A DNA stretch of 64,000 nt from Prinia subflava (Eukaryota; Chordata; Aves; Passeriformes; Cisticolidae): positions 1,178,001-1,242,000 of the forward strand of contig NW_026960608.1 in the NCBI RefSeq assembly GCF_021018805.1, given 5' to 3'. Both the position numbers and the translations under genes were made by a program. Within the stretch, counting starts at the first letter, position 1, and each line of letters opens with the position of its first letter. Of the stretch, positions 22,560 to 33,795 are shown piece after piece. The notes beneath the pieces were generated by a model. It made no database searches and was not told where the DNA came from. It worked only from the letters and a program-made list of their open reading frames with translations.

Positions 22560-23310
22560 ACCTGCCTCCTGGGACATCATGCCCTATCCTGCCAGGGACT
22601 TCCCACTTGCCCTATTAGGGATCTTCCTTGCCTGCCTGTCAGGGCATCCTGCCCTGCCCGAGACTTTCTACCTGCCCTGCCAGGGACTTTTTCTCACCTG
22701 CCTACTGGGGCATCTTGTTTTGCCATGCCGGGGACATTACCTTGCACCTGCTCTGCCGGGGATCTTTCCTCGTCTGCCTGATGGGGCATCTTGCCGTGCC
22801 AGGGATCCTCTTTCAATTCCCTTCTGGAGCAGCCCTGCCAGGGACCTCTCACCTGCCCTGCTGAGGATCTTCTCTCATCTGCCTTCTGGAGTAACCCTGC
22901 CAGGGGCCTCTCACTTGCCCTGCTGGGGATCTTCTCTCGCCTGCCTACTGGAGCATCTTGTCTTGTTATGCCAGGGACATTACCTTGCACCTGCTCTGCC
23001 GGGGATCATCCCTCGCCTGCCTGATGGGGCATCCTGCAGTGCCAGGGATCTTCTTTCACTTGCCTTCTGGAGCAGCCCTGCCAGAGACCTCTCACCTGCC
23101 CTGCTGGGGTCTCCTCTCACCTGCCTTCTGGGGCAGCCCTGCCAGGGACATTACCTTCCCTGTTGGGGATCTCCTCTCATCTGCCTTCTGGGGCAGCCCT
23201 GCCAGGGACATTACCTTCCCTGTTGGGGATCTCCTCTCATCTGCCTTCTGGGGCAGCCCTGCCAGGGACCTCTCACCTGCCCTGCCGAGGATCTTACCTC
23301 ACACCTCAAG
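22560..23310. repeat. Second, imperfect repeat array inside ERV-F
   Basis: Units of about 60-66 bp share gccagggac…tcacctgccctgctggggatcttctc. A larger period of about 250 bp is seen in two 'ggacattaccttgcacctgc' blocks (about 22731 and 22977). Three near-identical about 60-bp units end the array (about 23100-23280). A long plus-strand open frame crosses it (22279-23691), but it is a product of repetition without stops and antisense to the element. Confidence 0.85.
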
Positions 23311-23371
23311 AGCCTTTGCACGCTCGATGGGGCCCTCCCCCAAGGAGGCGCCTCAGTCACTCTTCTATGCC

Positions 23372-23500
23372 ATTCGCTTCCCGCCCGTTCTCGGCCGGCA
23401 CCCTCTCGGGAGACCGGAAACGCGATACTAGGGGGTCCACTCTCGCTCTGGGGGTCCGAGCTGCCGGCCCCCATCTCACTCAAGCACTCATTCACTCGCC
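23372..23500 (-). other. ERV-F leader block shared with ERV-C
   Basis: A GC-rich segment (cgcttcccgcccgttctc, ggagaccggaaacgcgat, ggtccactctcgctct) matches the leader of ERV-C at about 39428-39505 in the same order. It lies between the primer site and the coding or body part in both elements, where retroviral packaging signals occur. Confidence 0.65.
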
Positions 23501-23728
23501 TCCCATTTCCGCCACGGATTTATCTCACCCATCTGGCGTTCTTCTGCTTTGCTTGGTCTCACGATGATCCCAGGGCCGATCCAGCGCTGATCCCAGGGCC
23601 GATCCTGCGTTCTTCTGTGCTGCTTGGTCCCATGCTGATGCCAAGGTCCGGGGGTAGCCAGCGATTCCCAAGGATCCCTCGAAGCAGATGATCGTCTTCT
23701 TCGGGGGTGGTCCTGTGTGGGCGTGGCT

Positions 23729-23746
23729 ATCCCGGACGTGCCCCCA
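23729..23746 (-). other. ERV-F primer-binding site (proline tRNA type)
   Basis: On the minus strand, two bases after the LTR, the site reads TGGGGGCACGTCCGGGAT. It differs at one base from the proline-tRNA site typical of murine gammaretroviruses. This fixes the element's orientation. Confidence 0.9.
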
Positions 23747-23748
23747 AT

Positions 23749-24522
23749 TGAAAGGAACAGGGCATATGCCTTTATTAATATTCAGCTCTTTATTAAAGTG
23801 ATCAGCTCATTATTAAAATCATCAGCAGGATTGCAAAGTCCGATCAGAGTTTTCCACACTACTGCAGCCATCTGAAGGAGCAGGTGCTGTCCCAGTGGAT
23901 GCTGAGTCCTTGTTCCCATAGAAACAGCTGGCAGTTCTCTCTGGTCAACCATCAGAAGGCAGAGCACTGGCAGTCAGCTCTTTGCCCTCAGGGAAAAGTT
24001 TCAAGAGTTTCCCATTCTCTCCATCAGTCAGCTCAGCTGGCCGGTTCCCATTCCATTCAGGCTCCTCACAGGTCATGGCCAATCTTCAAACCAGGCCAGG
24101 AGGTGCACCCACTCCCCGCTCAGCCAGGGCACTATCCCATTCTCTTCTGACGAATCCAGCTTCCTGTCCTGGGGTGCAGTATCCCCCAAAAAAACCTCCC
24201 AGGATCCACGGGGGCGGCCCTGCCCTATCTGCATATCCAAATGCATATGCATTTGTCCTGGTCATAGCCGAAGTTACTCTTGCTAAATGAGGTAGTTACA
24301 AAGGACAATAGGGCTATCTAGGTGTGGGCAGCTTCTTTTCACATTTCAATTAGGTAGGGAAAAGTTGCCAGGCAACTTTCCTTCAGGGCAGCTCTCCCTG
24401 CTCAGATTGTCTGGGGTGTGGGGGGTGTTACTCTAGCCAGGAGAGGGTCAGTTGTGGGGTGGTTGTTTTTTTTTTGGTTTTTTTTTTGTTTTTGTTTTTT
24501 TTTTTTTTTTCCGTTCATAACA
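23749..24522 (-). repeat. ERV-F 5' LTR (right copy)
   Basis: 774 bp; begins TGTTATGAACGG plus poly-A on the minus strand. Two single-base differences from the left copy outside the homopolymers (near 17577/24421 and in the terminal TGTTGTGAA/TGTTATGAA). Confidence 0.95.
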
Positions 24523-24528
24523 CTGGCT

Positions 24529-24663
24529 TCCCATCTCCTGCTCACCTGGATGGGGCTTGGAGCAACCTGGGATAGTGGGAGGGGTGCCTGCCATGGCAAG
24601 GGGTGGAATGGGATGAGCTTTAAGGTCCCTCACTGTCTAAACTATTCCAGGATTCTACAGTTC
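24529..24663 (+). mobile_element. CR1 LINE 3' end fragment
   Basis: Carries 'ggatggggcttggagcaacc', ggaggggtgcctgccatggc-type and 'gatgagctttaaggtccct' segments and ends 'ccaggattctacagttctat'. It lies directly beside the ERV-F insertion site. Confidence 0.75.
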
Positions 24664-25402
24664 TATGCCCTGGCATTGCCCAGTGCCGGACAAAAGCTGC
24701 TGCCCAGAATTGCAGGATGGGATGAGGAACACTGGTCCCTCCTCACAGGATGCCTGGCACTGGTAATGATTTCCAGTTCAAATGAACTCCTGCTCGCCAG
24801 CTTTGGTGCTGCCAGGCAGGTGGACCATCACCTAGGGCCAGCAGCATCCAAACCCCAGAGAATCTGGGACACAACCCCTTCTCCTGTCCCCAAAATTGCT
24901 GCGAGACCAGGGCTGCCCTTCCCACAGCCACACAGTCCCTCTCTCCCAGCTCTTTGCAGCCTCTCCTGAGGCTTCCCTGCACCCATCCTGCCCTGAAGAT
25001 ACCAGGAGGGATCCATGCCAGAATCCTGCTCCAGTACCATCCATCCTGGAAGCAGGACCCCAGCACCAACAGGAGGGCAGGCTCAAAGGGTGACAACAGA
25101 GTATCAGGTGGCTGTCACATGTCCATTATTGCCACCGGAATTTTTGTGCCCCTGGAAGGACTGTGACATCTTTGCAGCTTGAAAAAGCTGAAGGGGGAAT
25201 GTATTCCCAGTGGTCCCTGTGATGGGGTTGGCACCTTCCCCCGCAGGGGGCTGTCGGAGCTCGATGGCCACACACCAAGAATGTCACAGCTCCTCCCAGG
25301 ATGAACAGAATCCCAGAGAGCCCCAAAGGGAGAGGAGAGTCAGGGGAGGGAGAGGACAGTGGGACAGCTAAGACCTAGATGATGATGATGATAGTTATCA
25401 TT

Positions 25403-25438
<36 letters not shown>

Positions 25439-28130
25439 AATAATAATAATAATAATAATAATAAACCTGTTTGCCTCAGCCATAGAAGGAAGTGCTTGTT
25501 GGATGCCATCAGCCGTGCCTCCCGGATTCCAGACTTGCTCTGTGGAGCTGCAGGGATCAGAGGTGAGGCTGAGATTCCCAGTAATACTGATTACAGTGAG
25601 CACAGAGCTGCGGGATGTGCAGGAGCTGTCACATCTCTCAGGGCTGCTCCAGGTCTCTCACCCTCCTCACCACATGCTGCAGCCCTGGGCTCCTGGTGAG
25701 CTCCAAGATTTGCCATGAAAGCTCTCAGCTGGATCTTCCTGGGGCTCAGGAACCCACAGGAGTGGTGGATCCTTGATGCTCCAGCTGGGAGCTGGACCCA
25801 CTGACAGATGGATGAGACCCCACAGCACTAGTTGTCCATGTGGGAGTATCCTGCTCCTCACCTCACCCAGGGATGTCATCAAAGGTGGGGTGACCCTGTC
25901 CTGGGAGATGAGTACTCCCCAAATCCCCCTTGACAGTGCCAAGAGGACCCAGACCCTTCCCCCACCCCCCATCCCAGTGCACATGCAGACATCCCGGATG
26001 AGGAGACAGGATCCAACCCACTCCAAACCAGGCTGATTCCTGTCATTTTCCAGGTGGCCGAGGCACCAGCCAAGGAGGATGCTGAGATCTGCAGGACCCT
26101 TCTGCTTCTCCTGGAAGGAACCCACAGCCTCCCACCAGGCACAAGTATTTGGAAGCTGTGGAGGAGGAGGGCTGTGGGGGGTCTCCATGCCTGGTGCCAT
26201 CCTCCTGTCCCCACCATGGGGGACACAGCCTCTTCCTGTCCCCTGCCAGCTGATGGCTTGTCCCATGGACAGTGGGATGGGGCTGCCTCCAATGAATGTT
26301 TGATGCCAAGTCCAACCAGGCATTGAGAATCTTCAGCTGGCAGTGAACATCCCCCTCACCATTCCAGCTCCCTGCCCTCCACTCCATGCCTGCCACCAGC
26401 CTGGGGAAGGATGATGTAGTGACAGGGAAGATGGAAATGGCTCCAAACACTTCCCTGAACCTGGAATGGCTTGGAGGTATCTCTATCCCAGTCTGGGGGG
26501 GTGATCCCTTCCTGGCTCGAGGGTCTCTCCAGACAGGAGTTGTGCCAGGACTCCAGCATTCAAGGAGCACTGACAATAGCGAGGAAGAGCCGGCTCCTCT
26601 GGCGCCGCAGATCCTGGGCTGCCGGATCCACCACCCACAGCACAAAGCAATTAAAAGTTGCACACAGAGGCTACAGTGAAGAATGAGGACACATAGCTGT
26701 ATTACCACTGCTCCTTTCACTCTTGTCACACCAGCTCAGACGGTCCCAGGGGATGCAGCCGGCACAGTGATGCTGGGGAGCTGCTGCTCCAGCAGGGCCA
26801 GGATCTGGGAAACAGTGAGAAGCAGGGAAAAGGAAGCCTTGGACAAGCAAAACTTCCTCCCCCACCATCCTCTCAGCCATGGCTCACTGCTCCCAGCCCA
26901 CAAGGCCGGTGACCGACAGCATCTGCAGTGACCGGCACAGCATCCCCATGGAAAGCCCCACAGAGTGGCATGGGAACTAGAGCAGCTGGGCAGGACGAGG
27001 CACGGGGATGTCCGTGTGGGAGTCCCGGTCCCCGCAGCCCCTGGCGCCTCCCAAGCACAGCCCACTGTGTTACGTGGCCTGGCCGTCAGGACCCATCTCA
27101 TCACCCCTTGGCTTCGCTGCTGCAAAATCCTCCCAGCCCGGGCACACACAGACCCTAAAAAACCCTAAAGCACACACCCCAAAAACAACCAACCACCCCA
27201 CAAGGGCCAGTCCATAGGAAGCAATACCCAGAATCCCTCTTCCTGCTGGTGGATAATGGGAAGATGCTGGAGAAAAAACCATTGCAACAAGAGGCGTGAA
27301 AATAATGGATTTGGGGTTTCCTTCAGCGAGCAAATAATAACAAAACCCAAATCATTTCAAGGATCCCAGAACAAACAAGAAACACCACAAAAGCAAATGC
27401 TGTGGTCTTCACGAGGATAAATAAACAATCCCACGTTAAATACAGCCAGAGAAAAGGCCAAGTTTGTTTGGGAAGGGAGAGTTAGGTTGGAAAAAATGTT
27501 TTTAAAAGTGCTCCCTATGGCTTCACCTGATCTCCCAGCTCTGACTCCAAAGGCAAAGCCAAAATATTTGATTTAAAAATGTTGAAGTGAGATATTTTTA
27601 TATTTTTAAAAATCCATTCTTTTGGCCCCTAACCCAGAATGAATGAATAGTCCAGGCCAGTCCAAAACTGCATATTTTTGTTGAGCACAGCATTAATTGG
27701 ACACATTTCATCCCACTCTGGTAGAAACAAAGTGACCACGGCAGAGCAAATTCCAGGTTTGGTGCTGGAACTGGGGTTCTTGGCATGGGACACTGGGCAG
27801 GACCAGCCTGCCCAGAGGACACAGTGAAGTGGGAAATGTTAATTACATGACTTTTAGGGTAAAATCATTCCTTTAAAACCTGCTGGAGGGGAAGGAATGA
27901 TTTCTCCACTTTGCAGATGGAGGGTGAGAGCCAAGCTCCCCCAGGCTCCTCCACTGCGGCTGCCCCAGCACCCCCCAGCTCCGGAGTGAGCTGGGAGCAT
28001 TCCCAGCTGCCTGCTACTGCTCCTGGCAGAATGAATCCCACTCGGCTGAGGAGCCTTTTGCTACGTCAGCATCCCCTGATACTGGAGAGGGGAGGGGCTC
28101 TAAAGGCGGAGCCCTGGTAGATTGGGGGCT
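24664..28130. other. Unique-looking DNA, no gene recognised
   Basis: No exon or known repeat can be supported apart from the microsatellite noted separately. Overlapping open frames on both strands are typical of stop-poor GC-rich sequence. 27300-27900 is AT-richer and equally uninformative. Confidence 0.45.
25379..25463. repeat. Compound microsatellite (GAT)n, (AAC)n, (AAT)n
   Basis: A short GATGAT run is followed by about ten AAC units and then about nine AAT units. Open frames across it give only poly-Asn or poly-Ile/Val and are artefacts. Confidence 0.95.
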
Positions 28131-28491
28131 AGAATGACGTGCGTCCACACCAATATGGTTCCAAGCACGTACTCCGATTTATTCTGCGAGATGGCGGGTT
28201 ATATACAGAGTGAATAGTTTACAGTTAGCAGGTGCACCGTGATAGGCAGTAAGCATACAGAAGTATGTAAACTATTGCAGTTTAAGGTAGCCACCGTGTC
28301 TTCCCAGTAACTATTCCATGCTAGCAGCACCACTACCTTAACACATTTCCAGTAACAGATAAGGTTATTTGTGCTGCGTATGTGGAACGTACTGAGGCCT
28401 GCTAGACCAGGCCTGAGGCCTGGTCTGAGGCCTGGTTTGAGGCCCAGTTTTGCGGATAGCTCTACCTTATGATATAAGCTATCCTCCTACA
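28131..28491 (-). repeat. Alpharetrovirus-like (ERVK) solo LTR
   Basis: On the minus strand it begins TGTAGGAGGATAGC. It has TATATAA (about 28196-28203), AATAAA (about 28177-28182) and a 'ccatattggtgtgg' segment before the end, the same plan as avian leukosis-type LTRs. GGGCT flanks it (28126-28130 and 28492-28496). The conventional CA end would fall four bases inside the left limit, so the left edge is uncertain by that amount. No internal sequence lies on either side. The U3 holds a GGCCTG-rich dyad at 28405-28425. Confidence 0.75.
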
Positions 28492-29137
28492 GGGCTCCAT
28501 AGCCGAGGTGCCCATCCTGGCTAGAAAACCCCACCTGCAGCAAAAGCAGCCCCCATGCCGGGCCAGGATGATCCAAAGGATCCAGCTGCAAGTCCTGGTC
28601 TCCCAGGAAGCTTCCACCTTCCCTTCCTCCAAAGATTTTCCTTGCCCTGGGGCTCAAGAGACCCCTCTGTGCTCCATCTCCGTCCTCCCCGCCCATCCCG
28701 TTGGGGCCGCGGGGCCTCCCCTGGCTGCGGTCGTGCTCCGGCCGTGGTCCGTGCTTAGCTGCACTCTCTGAAAGAGCCTTTCTCTCGCATTCAGGGCAGG
28801 ATTCGCCCGCTCATCCCTCCCTGCCTCTCTCCTGCAGCCAGCGGTGCTGCGGGGAAAAGCAGAGGGAGCAGGGGATGCGGCGGGGATGGAACATCCCATG
28901 GAGCATCTCATGGAGCATCCCATGGAGTATCTCCAGGCAGGGCACGCCCGAGACCCAGTATGGCTCCTGGAGAGCCTTTTTGGCTCCTGCCAAGCCCACT
29001 GCCCATCCCCAGCTGAATGAGGGGGTTCCAACATCTAAATTACATTCATGGTGGGAATTCCTGCATTCCCCTCACACGCACAGGGTTTCTGTGCCAGGAA
29101 ATCCACCTCCAGCAGCTGGGATCACCGGGAAGGTGCA
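28492..29137. other. GC-rich unique DNA, no gene recognised
   Basis: Includes an imperfect short repeat (catggagcatctcatgga, about 28894-28935). Nothing else can be supported. Confidence 0.4.
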
Positions 29138-29352
29138 AAACTGACTCTGGGAAACCCTGCAGGATTTTCTTCACTGAAAGGGTAGTCAGGCCCTGGAACA
29201 GGTTGCCCAGGGGAGCGATGGAATCACCATCCCTGGAAGTGTTCAAAAAACATGTGGAAGTGACACTTGGGGACACAGCGGTTCTGGGAGAACAGTTGAA
29301 CTCCACGATCTCAGTGAGATTTTCCCACCTTAATGATTCTTTGATCCTATGA
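29138..29352 (+). mobile_element. CR1 LINE 3' end fragment
   Basis: Diagnostic order: 'gattttcttcactgaaaggg', 'aggccctggaacaggttgcc', 'ggaatcaccatccctggaag', a ttgaactccacgatctcagtg-type segment, then the tail 'ttgatcctatgat'. Confidence 0.85.
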
Positions 29353-30104
29353 TAAGACATGGAATAAAATCCCCATCCCCCAGGCTTCGCTGCCTCTGCC
29401 TGAGCTGTGAGTGAGATGTTCATAGCCTGGGATTTCCTGGGATTCGGGATGAGCCCCCTTGGCCTTTCTGCCCCTGCACTGCACACCTCACGGCCTCCCA
29501 GCCCTCTGCACTCCCCAAGGACACCCAGGCTCATCTTTCCCATTTATTAGGAGCTAATTACCCCTCTGTTGGTTTTGAGAAGGATCTCAGGATGTTTGGA
29601 GGCTCAGCTTTCCTTAACCCTTTCCCCCCAGACTGGGACAGGTTTTGGGGTGACCCCAGGGGCCGCAGACACTGCGTCTTTGTTTGGCTGCTCCGGCTGC
29701 TGGGATATCAGGATATCGCCTTACGAGCCAAGTGCTCTGGCCCCTCTCCCCCATCCAAGAGCAGCAAAGCCCAGCCGGCACTGGGATTATTACTGGAAGC
29801 CCAGGGAGGGTGAGAAGAGGTGTCAGGCTCTGGCAGGGCTGCAGCTAGGGGGAGGTGGGATGGACGCCTCAGCAGGACCCACCTCTGCCTGCTCAGAGCT
29901 GCCTTCTCCCACTGAGATGAAGCTCAGCCCTTCCATCCATCCCCTGGGAAACCTTTTCCCCCAGTCGCATGGTCCCCTCAACCCTTGCTGTGACCCAACC
30001 CCAGCAGGTCCCCCCAGCCTGGCCCTGTAAAGTCCATAATTAACGGCCAATCTCATTTTACATCAAGCAGTGGGCAGCCACAGTTCATCCCACATCCTCC
30101 TCAG
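29353..30104. other. Unique-looking DNA, no gene recognised
   Basis: No coding or repeat feature supported. Confidence 0.4.
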
Positions 30105-30847
30105 TCTCAGGGTTGTGGTTCCCTGAGATTCTCCCAGGGGTTGGTGTTCCCCGAGGTAATAAGGTTTTTTGTCTTCTCTTCCCCCTAAGTGTTTCATGCC
30201 GGAGCCAGAGACGACAAGCTGAGTCCACCAGTGCATATTTCCAAGGTTGTTTATTCTTCATTATCTCTCAGTTCTTTCTCAGCTCTGCCAGGCCTCCCTG
30301 GCAGGGTACATTATCTTAGTTCTTTCTCAGCTCTGCAAGGCATCTCCAGCAGAGCAGGACATGTGGCGGACTGGGGCGGATCAGAGGGTCCCGGACCTTA
30401 TGTACGGTCCCCTTGACCCAACCACTGTCCAAAATGTACTTTTTATTTACAAAATTTTACCAATGCCTACTACCTATGCTAACATGTCATTTCTACTCTA
30501 AACCAATCTCTAAAACCCAACTCAGCACAAGATGGGGGACGAGAGCAAGAACAAGGAGGACAGGGGCCACTCCCCAATTCCTCCATCTTGTCTCTTCAAC
30601 CCCATATACTAAAAATCCTAGATTCTACATTTACATTCTATGATAAACGAAATACTACTTATTTTGAATTCTCACAGCTTGTGATTCTTCATACAATGTG
30701 GGCATTCACTCCCATGGCCAGGGATCAGAGGCAGTGTCCTCCTGGGCTCTGTGTGAGGCTGGTTGACCCCCTTGTACAGATCCCAGACCCCCCTGTCCGG
30801 TCTCCAAACCCTCCAGGGTGGCCAGAAGGATGTTCTAGACTCCGACA
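30105..30847 (-). repeat. Family-G solo LTR, copy 1
   Basis: A 743-bp block matches 41585-42386 along its length and is flanked by CTCAG (30100-30104 and 30848-30852). On the minus strand it begins TGTCGGAGTCTAGAACATCC and has AATAAA-type signals (from 'ttgtttattcttc' on the plus strand). Neither primer site nor polypurine tract flanks it. Confidence 0.75.
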
Positions 30848-30852
30848 CTCAG

Positions 30853-31886
30853 GAGCTGCTCTCTTGTTTCCAGCCAGGACAAAGTGATGGACACAGGATG
30901 GGAGCTGCCATCCTTCCAAGTTCCTGCAGCCCTGGCCCTGAAGCGAGCTGGGCATTGGCACAGCCACAGTTGAGGGGACACCAAGGGGTCGAAAGGGGAC
31001 AGCAGCCATGGGAGACCTCCATCCCATTTTTCAAAGCACAGCTTTCCCTGCTGGGGCTGGAGCAGCAGGAAAGCTCCTTCATTGATGCAAAGGGAAATAA
31101 CCTCACTGGCAGTTACTTCTGTGCTCCTGTCTGTGGGTTCACCCACTGGTTCATCTCCCCAGATATTCCCTGTATGCCTCCCCATCTCCATCTGCACCAG
31201 GAAAAGCCCATCTCCATCTCGGCACCTCCTGGGCACCCCAGGAAGCCCTTGGCCTGCTGCTGGGCAGGGCTGACACCCCACAACACCCCATCCCCTGCCC
31301 CCTGCCGCAGGGATGATCCCACCCCAGCTCTCAGCAGGATTCAGGTGTTTTTCCACCCCACTCCAAACACCAGCTGGGCCATGACCCCACCTGAGCTCCC
31401 CCAGCCCCCAGGTGGAGGAGAGCGGATCTCCCTCCCAGCCATTTGGAGTCTCCAGCTCGTTTTTCCTTCTGGCTCAGCTTCCCTAAAAAGACCCCAGAGC
31501 CACAGCCAGAGCCAATTTCCAGCAGGAACCTGGTGCTGCACTCGCTGGAGAGGATTACACCAGGCTGCAGAAATTAGGGGGGAGCTGGGCTGAAACCGAA
31601 GCCTTCCTTGGCCCTTCCCAGCCAGGGCAGGTCCAAGGCTGGAGGTGATCGCTGGGATGGGAACAGGAGCTGAAGGATAGGAACAGGAGCCCAGCTTGTC
31701 CTGGCTCTGCCCAAAACCCATCCCTGATCTCTGAGTGCTGGACTTGGGACACGGGAGCTGAGGAAGGCTAAGCCACATCCCTCCATGGGGCGGGGTGAAG
31801 CAATGGGAGCCTGGATCACATCTCCCCCAGGACACATCCACCCTGCAGTCACAGCGCCCTTATTCCCTGTGCCCTGGGGAACAGGG
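30853..31886. other. Unique-looking DNA, no gene recognised
   Basis: Several overlapping open frames lie on both strands, none with a recognisable domain or splice context. Confidence 0.4.
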
Positions 31887-32540
31887 TGAGACACTAATTT
31901 TGAAGATGTAAAAAAAAGCTAAGGTAATAGTAAAAAATAGGTTTTGCTGATTTAGCTGAAATGAATAGATAAGCTTTGCTGAAATCAGTTAAAAGTTAGA
32001 GGATGTTTAAAAGAAACCGGATTTAAGATAAGCTACCCCGGATTTAATAAGTCATTGCTTGTCAAACAGAGAAACTAATCAATACAACACCAGACCTCCT
32101 GTTTCCAGAAACCCACTGAAATAGTACTGGAAAACAGGAAACAGGGAGTTCTACCATCCATTAATCACATGTGCATTGAAAAGGTTGAAAGTTTAGAAAG
32201 AGGAAGACTCGTTTTACTTCCTCCTTTTGGTGACCACTCCTCACAAAAGCACCACCAAGCCATTTCACGGAACAAACTACGCAAGCTTAATAGCCTTGCT
32301 GTCAATTAGCATAGGAAGCGGAGAAGAAGAAGTGACAGCGGTATGAATATGCATTTGTATTTTGTGTATTCAACATTTTTGTAAATAAAAGGCTTTGTGA
32401 TTTTTGCAGTGCACATTAGGGAGCTATCCCACGCGCTGCTCGCAATAAACATACACTTTCTAACTTTAACTGTTAGAGAGTTTTTTGTCTCTCACAGTTG
32501 GATATTGATATTAGATCAATATTCACATTTTAATAATTCA
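31887..32540 (+). repeat. ERV-B 5' LTR
   Basis: 654 bp, from TGAGACACTAATTTTGAAG to ATAATTCA. It contains 'gtaaataaaaggctttgtga', giving a poly(A) signal near 32384. Further copies lie at 46551-47219 (minus) and 49552-52311 (plus, split). Confidence 0.93.
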
Positions 32541-32542
32541 TC

Positions 32543-32560
32543 TGGCGACCCAGATGGGAC
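32543..32560 (+). other. ERV-B primer-binding site
   Basis: TGGCGACCCAGATGGGAC, two bases after the LTR and identical to the ERV-A site. It shows that this LTR is a true 5' LTR. Confidence 0.85.
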
Positions 32561-33795
32561 TCTGCTCTCTCTGGCCAAGGGGCCATCAGGATCTGGGACC
32601 CCTCTGAATGCCCACCCAGGATTTTCTGGGAAGAGGGCTCCCGCGGCCCCTCTGACACACCGCAGAAAGACCAGGACCTGCCAAAACTACGGACAAAAAG
32701 GTATGTTTAATAAATATTGGAAATGGGTACCTTTGAATAGAGGCAGCTTATAAGTCATAAGAGATGTCTTATGCAAAGCAGAGGCCTGATTGGATTTTGT
32801 AAGCTCCGCAGAGTCCAGTATTTCATGCTTGTTTGTGTTTCAGGTGGTGCTGGCAGCAGCACCAGGAGTTTATAGTCCGTGTCCTGATGTGGGGCAGCAG
32901 TGGCAGCAGGATGGCCAGTTTTGCTGTGTTGTGGGAGCAGTAGAGGCTCCATTTTGGCTTGGTTTGTGGCTGAGAAGAGGCTTGGTGGGCTGCAGTGTGG
33001 GTGCCAGCTGCGAGTTTTGGGATGAGAGGGGTCCCGCTGTGGGTCGCAAGAGATCACAATTGCAGCTCGTGCGCACTGGATGTGTGTGTAGTGTAAACAG
33101 ATCTTTGTTTTCTAAGTTTGTGTGCTTACACTGTGGAAATTACTGGTGTGCCATATGTGTTGTGGTTTGTGAGGATTTGTATTTTGATTTGTGTGTTTTT
33201 GGGGTGTGCTGGTAGCGTGCTGTACGTGTTTTGGAGGAGTGGTGTATGTTTAAAGTTGTAAAAGAATTTTAAAACCCCCACCTGATCAGTGGAGGGATAT
33301 CTGTGTTTGGGAGAGCAGTGCTTATACTGTGCCTGGAGTCTGTGACACAGGGAAGTGCTGTGTGTGAGTTTTGTTTGTGTGGCTGGCAATGATATTTTAA
33401 CCAGTGTGTTGTTAAGTGGAGAAGACAGTTGTGAGTGAATGAGCTGTTTATTTTGTAAAGGAACGAGTGGTGTGAAAGGTTTGAAATTACACCCGGTATC
33501 ACCTTGGTAACCAGCAGAAGGATCCAGGTTTTGTAGTCTCGCACTGTGTTTTACAAATCCCGCTCAATCCCAAAAGGTTTTGTTTGTGGGGACTTGTCTT
33601 GACTATGAAGGAACATACTTGATTGTTTGTGAGGTTTTGAGATTGCCGGTGTGTGTGGAGTGATATTTTAACTAGGAACTGGTGATTCCTGGCCTCAGGG
33701 GACTGCGGGACGGTGTGGGGCCGGGGACGCCCCCTCCCCCCCCCCCCCCGCTTCCCTCTTGCAGAGGGATTTGTGCTGTGTCTCCGCTTGAGCCC
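32561..33795 (+). other. ERV-B 5' leader, no gag recognised
   Basis: About 1.2 kb of leader-like sequence, G/T-rich from 32820 on with many TGTG runs, and a C-run at 33734-33749. No matrix or capsid motif could be read in any frame. It continues after ERV-C at 40562. Confidence 0.55.

Larger units (their letters stand above)
16904..24522 (-). mobile_element. ERV-F: non-autonomous provirus carrying satellite arrays and a CR1
   Basis: A 7.6 kb element bounded by LTRs at 16904-17678 and 23749-24522. Outside their poly-T runs the LTRs differ at only about two positions. The flanks carry CTGG (16900-16903 and 24523-24526). The minus orientation follows from poly(A) signals in the LTR, a proline-tRNA-type primer site beside the right LTR and a polypurine tract beside the left LTR. 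The 6.07 kb body has no gag, protease, RT or env that I can read. It holds a repeat-rich leader, a seven-copy 193-bp array, a CR1 insertion and a stub of the integrase C-terminus. It must have been copied using another virus's proteins. Confidence 0.92.

Noticed and set aside
22279..23691. 470-codon plus-strand open frame
   Set aside because: It runs through the tandem arrays of ERV-F, antisense to the element. The apparent protein is a repeat of one phrase because the DNA is repetitive and stop-poor.
25379..25699. Open frame with poly-Asn, and its antisense poly-Val/Ile frame
   Set aside because: Translation of the AAC/AAT microsatellite.
25667..26729. Two overlapping minus-strand frames of 218 and 228 codons
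   Set aside because: They overlap each other and plus-strand frames, have no domain or splice context, and have the Gly/Pro/Trp-rich composition of translated non-coding GC-rich DNA.
32561..33795. gag in ERV-B
   Set aside because: I looked for matrix, capsid and zinc-knuckle motifs in all frames and found none; the stretch is T/G-rich leader-like sequence.
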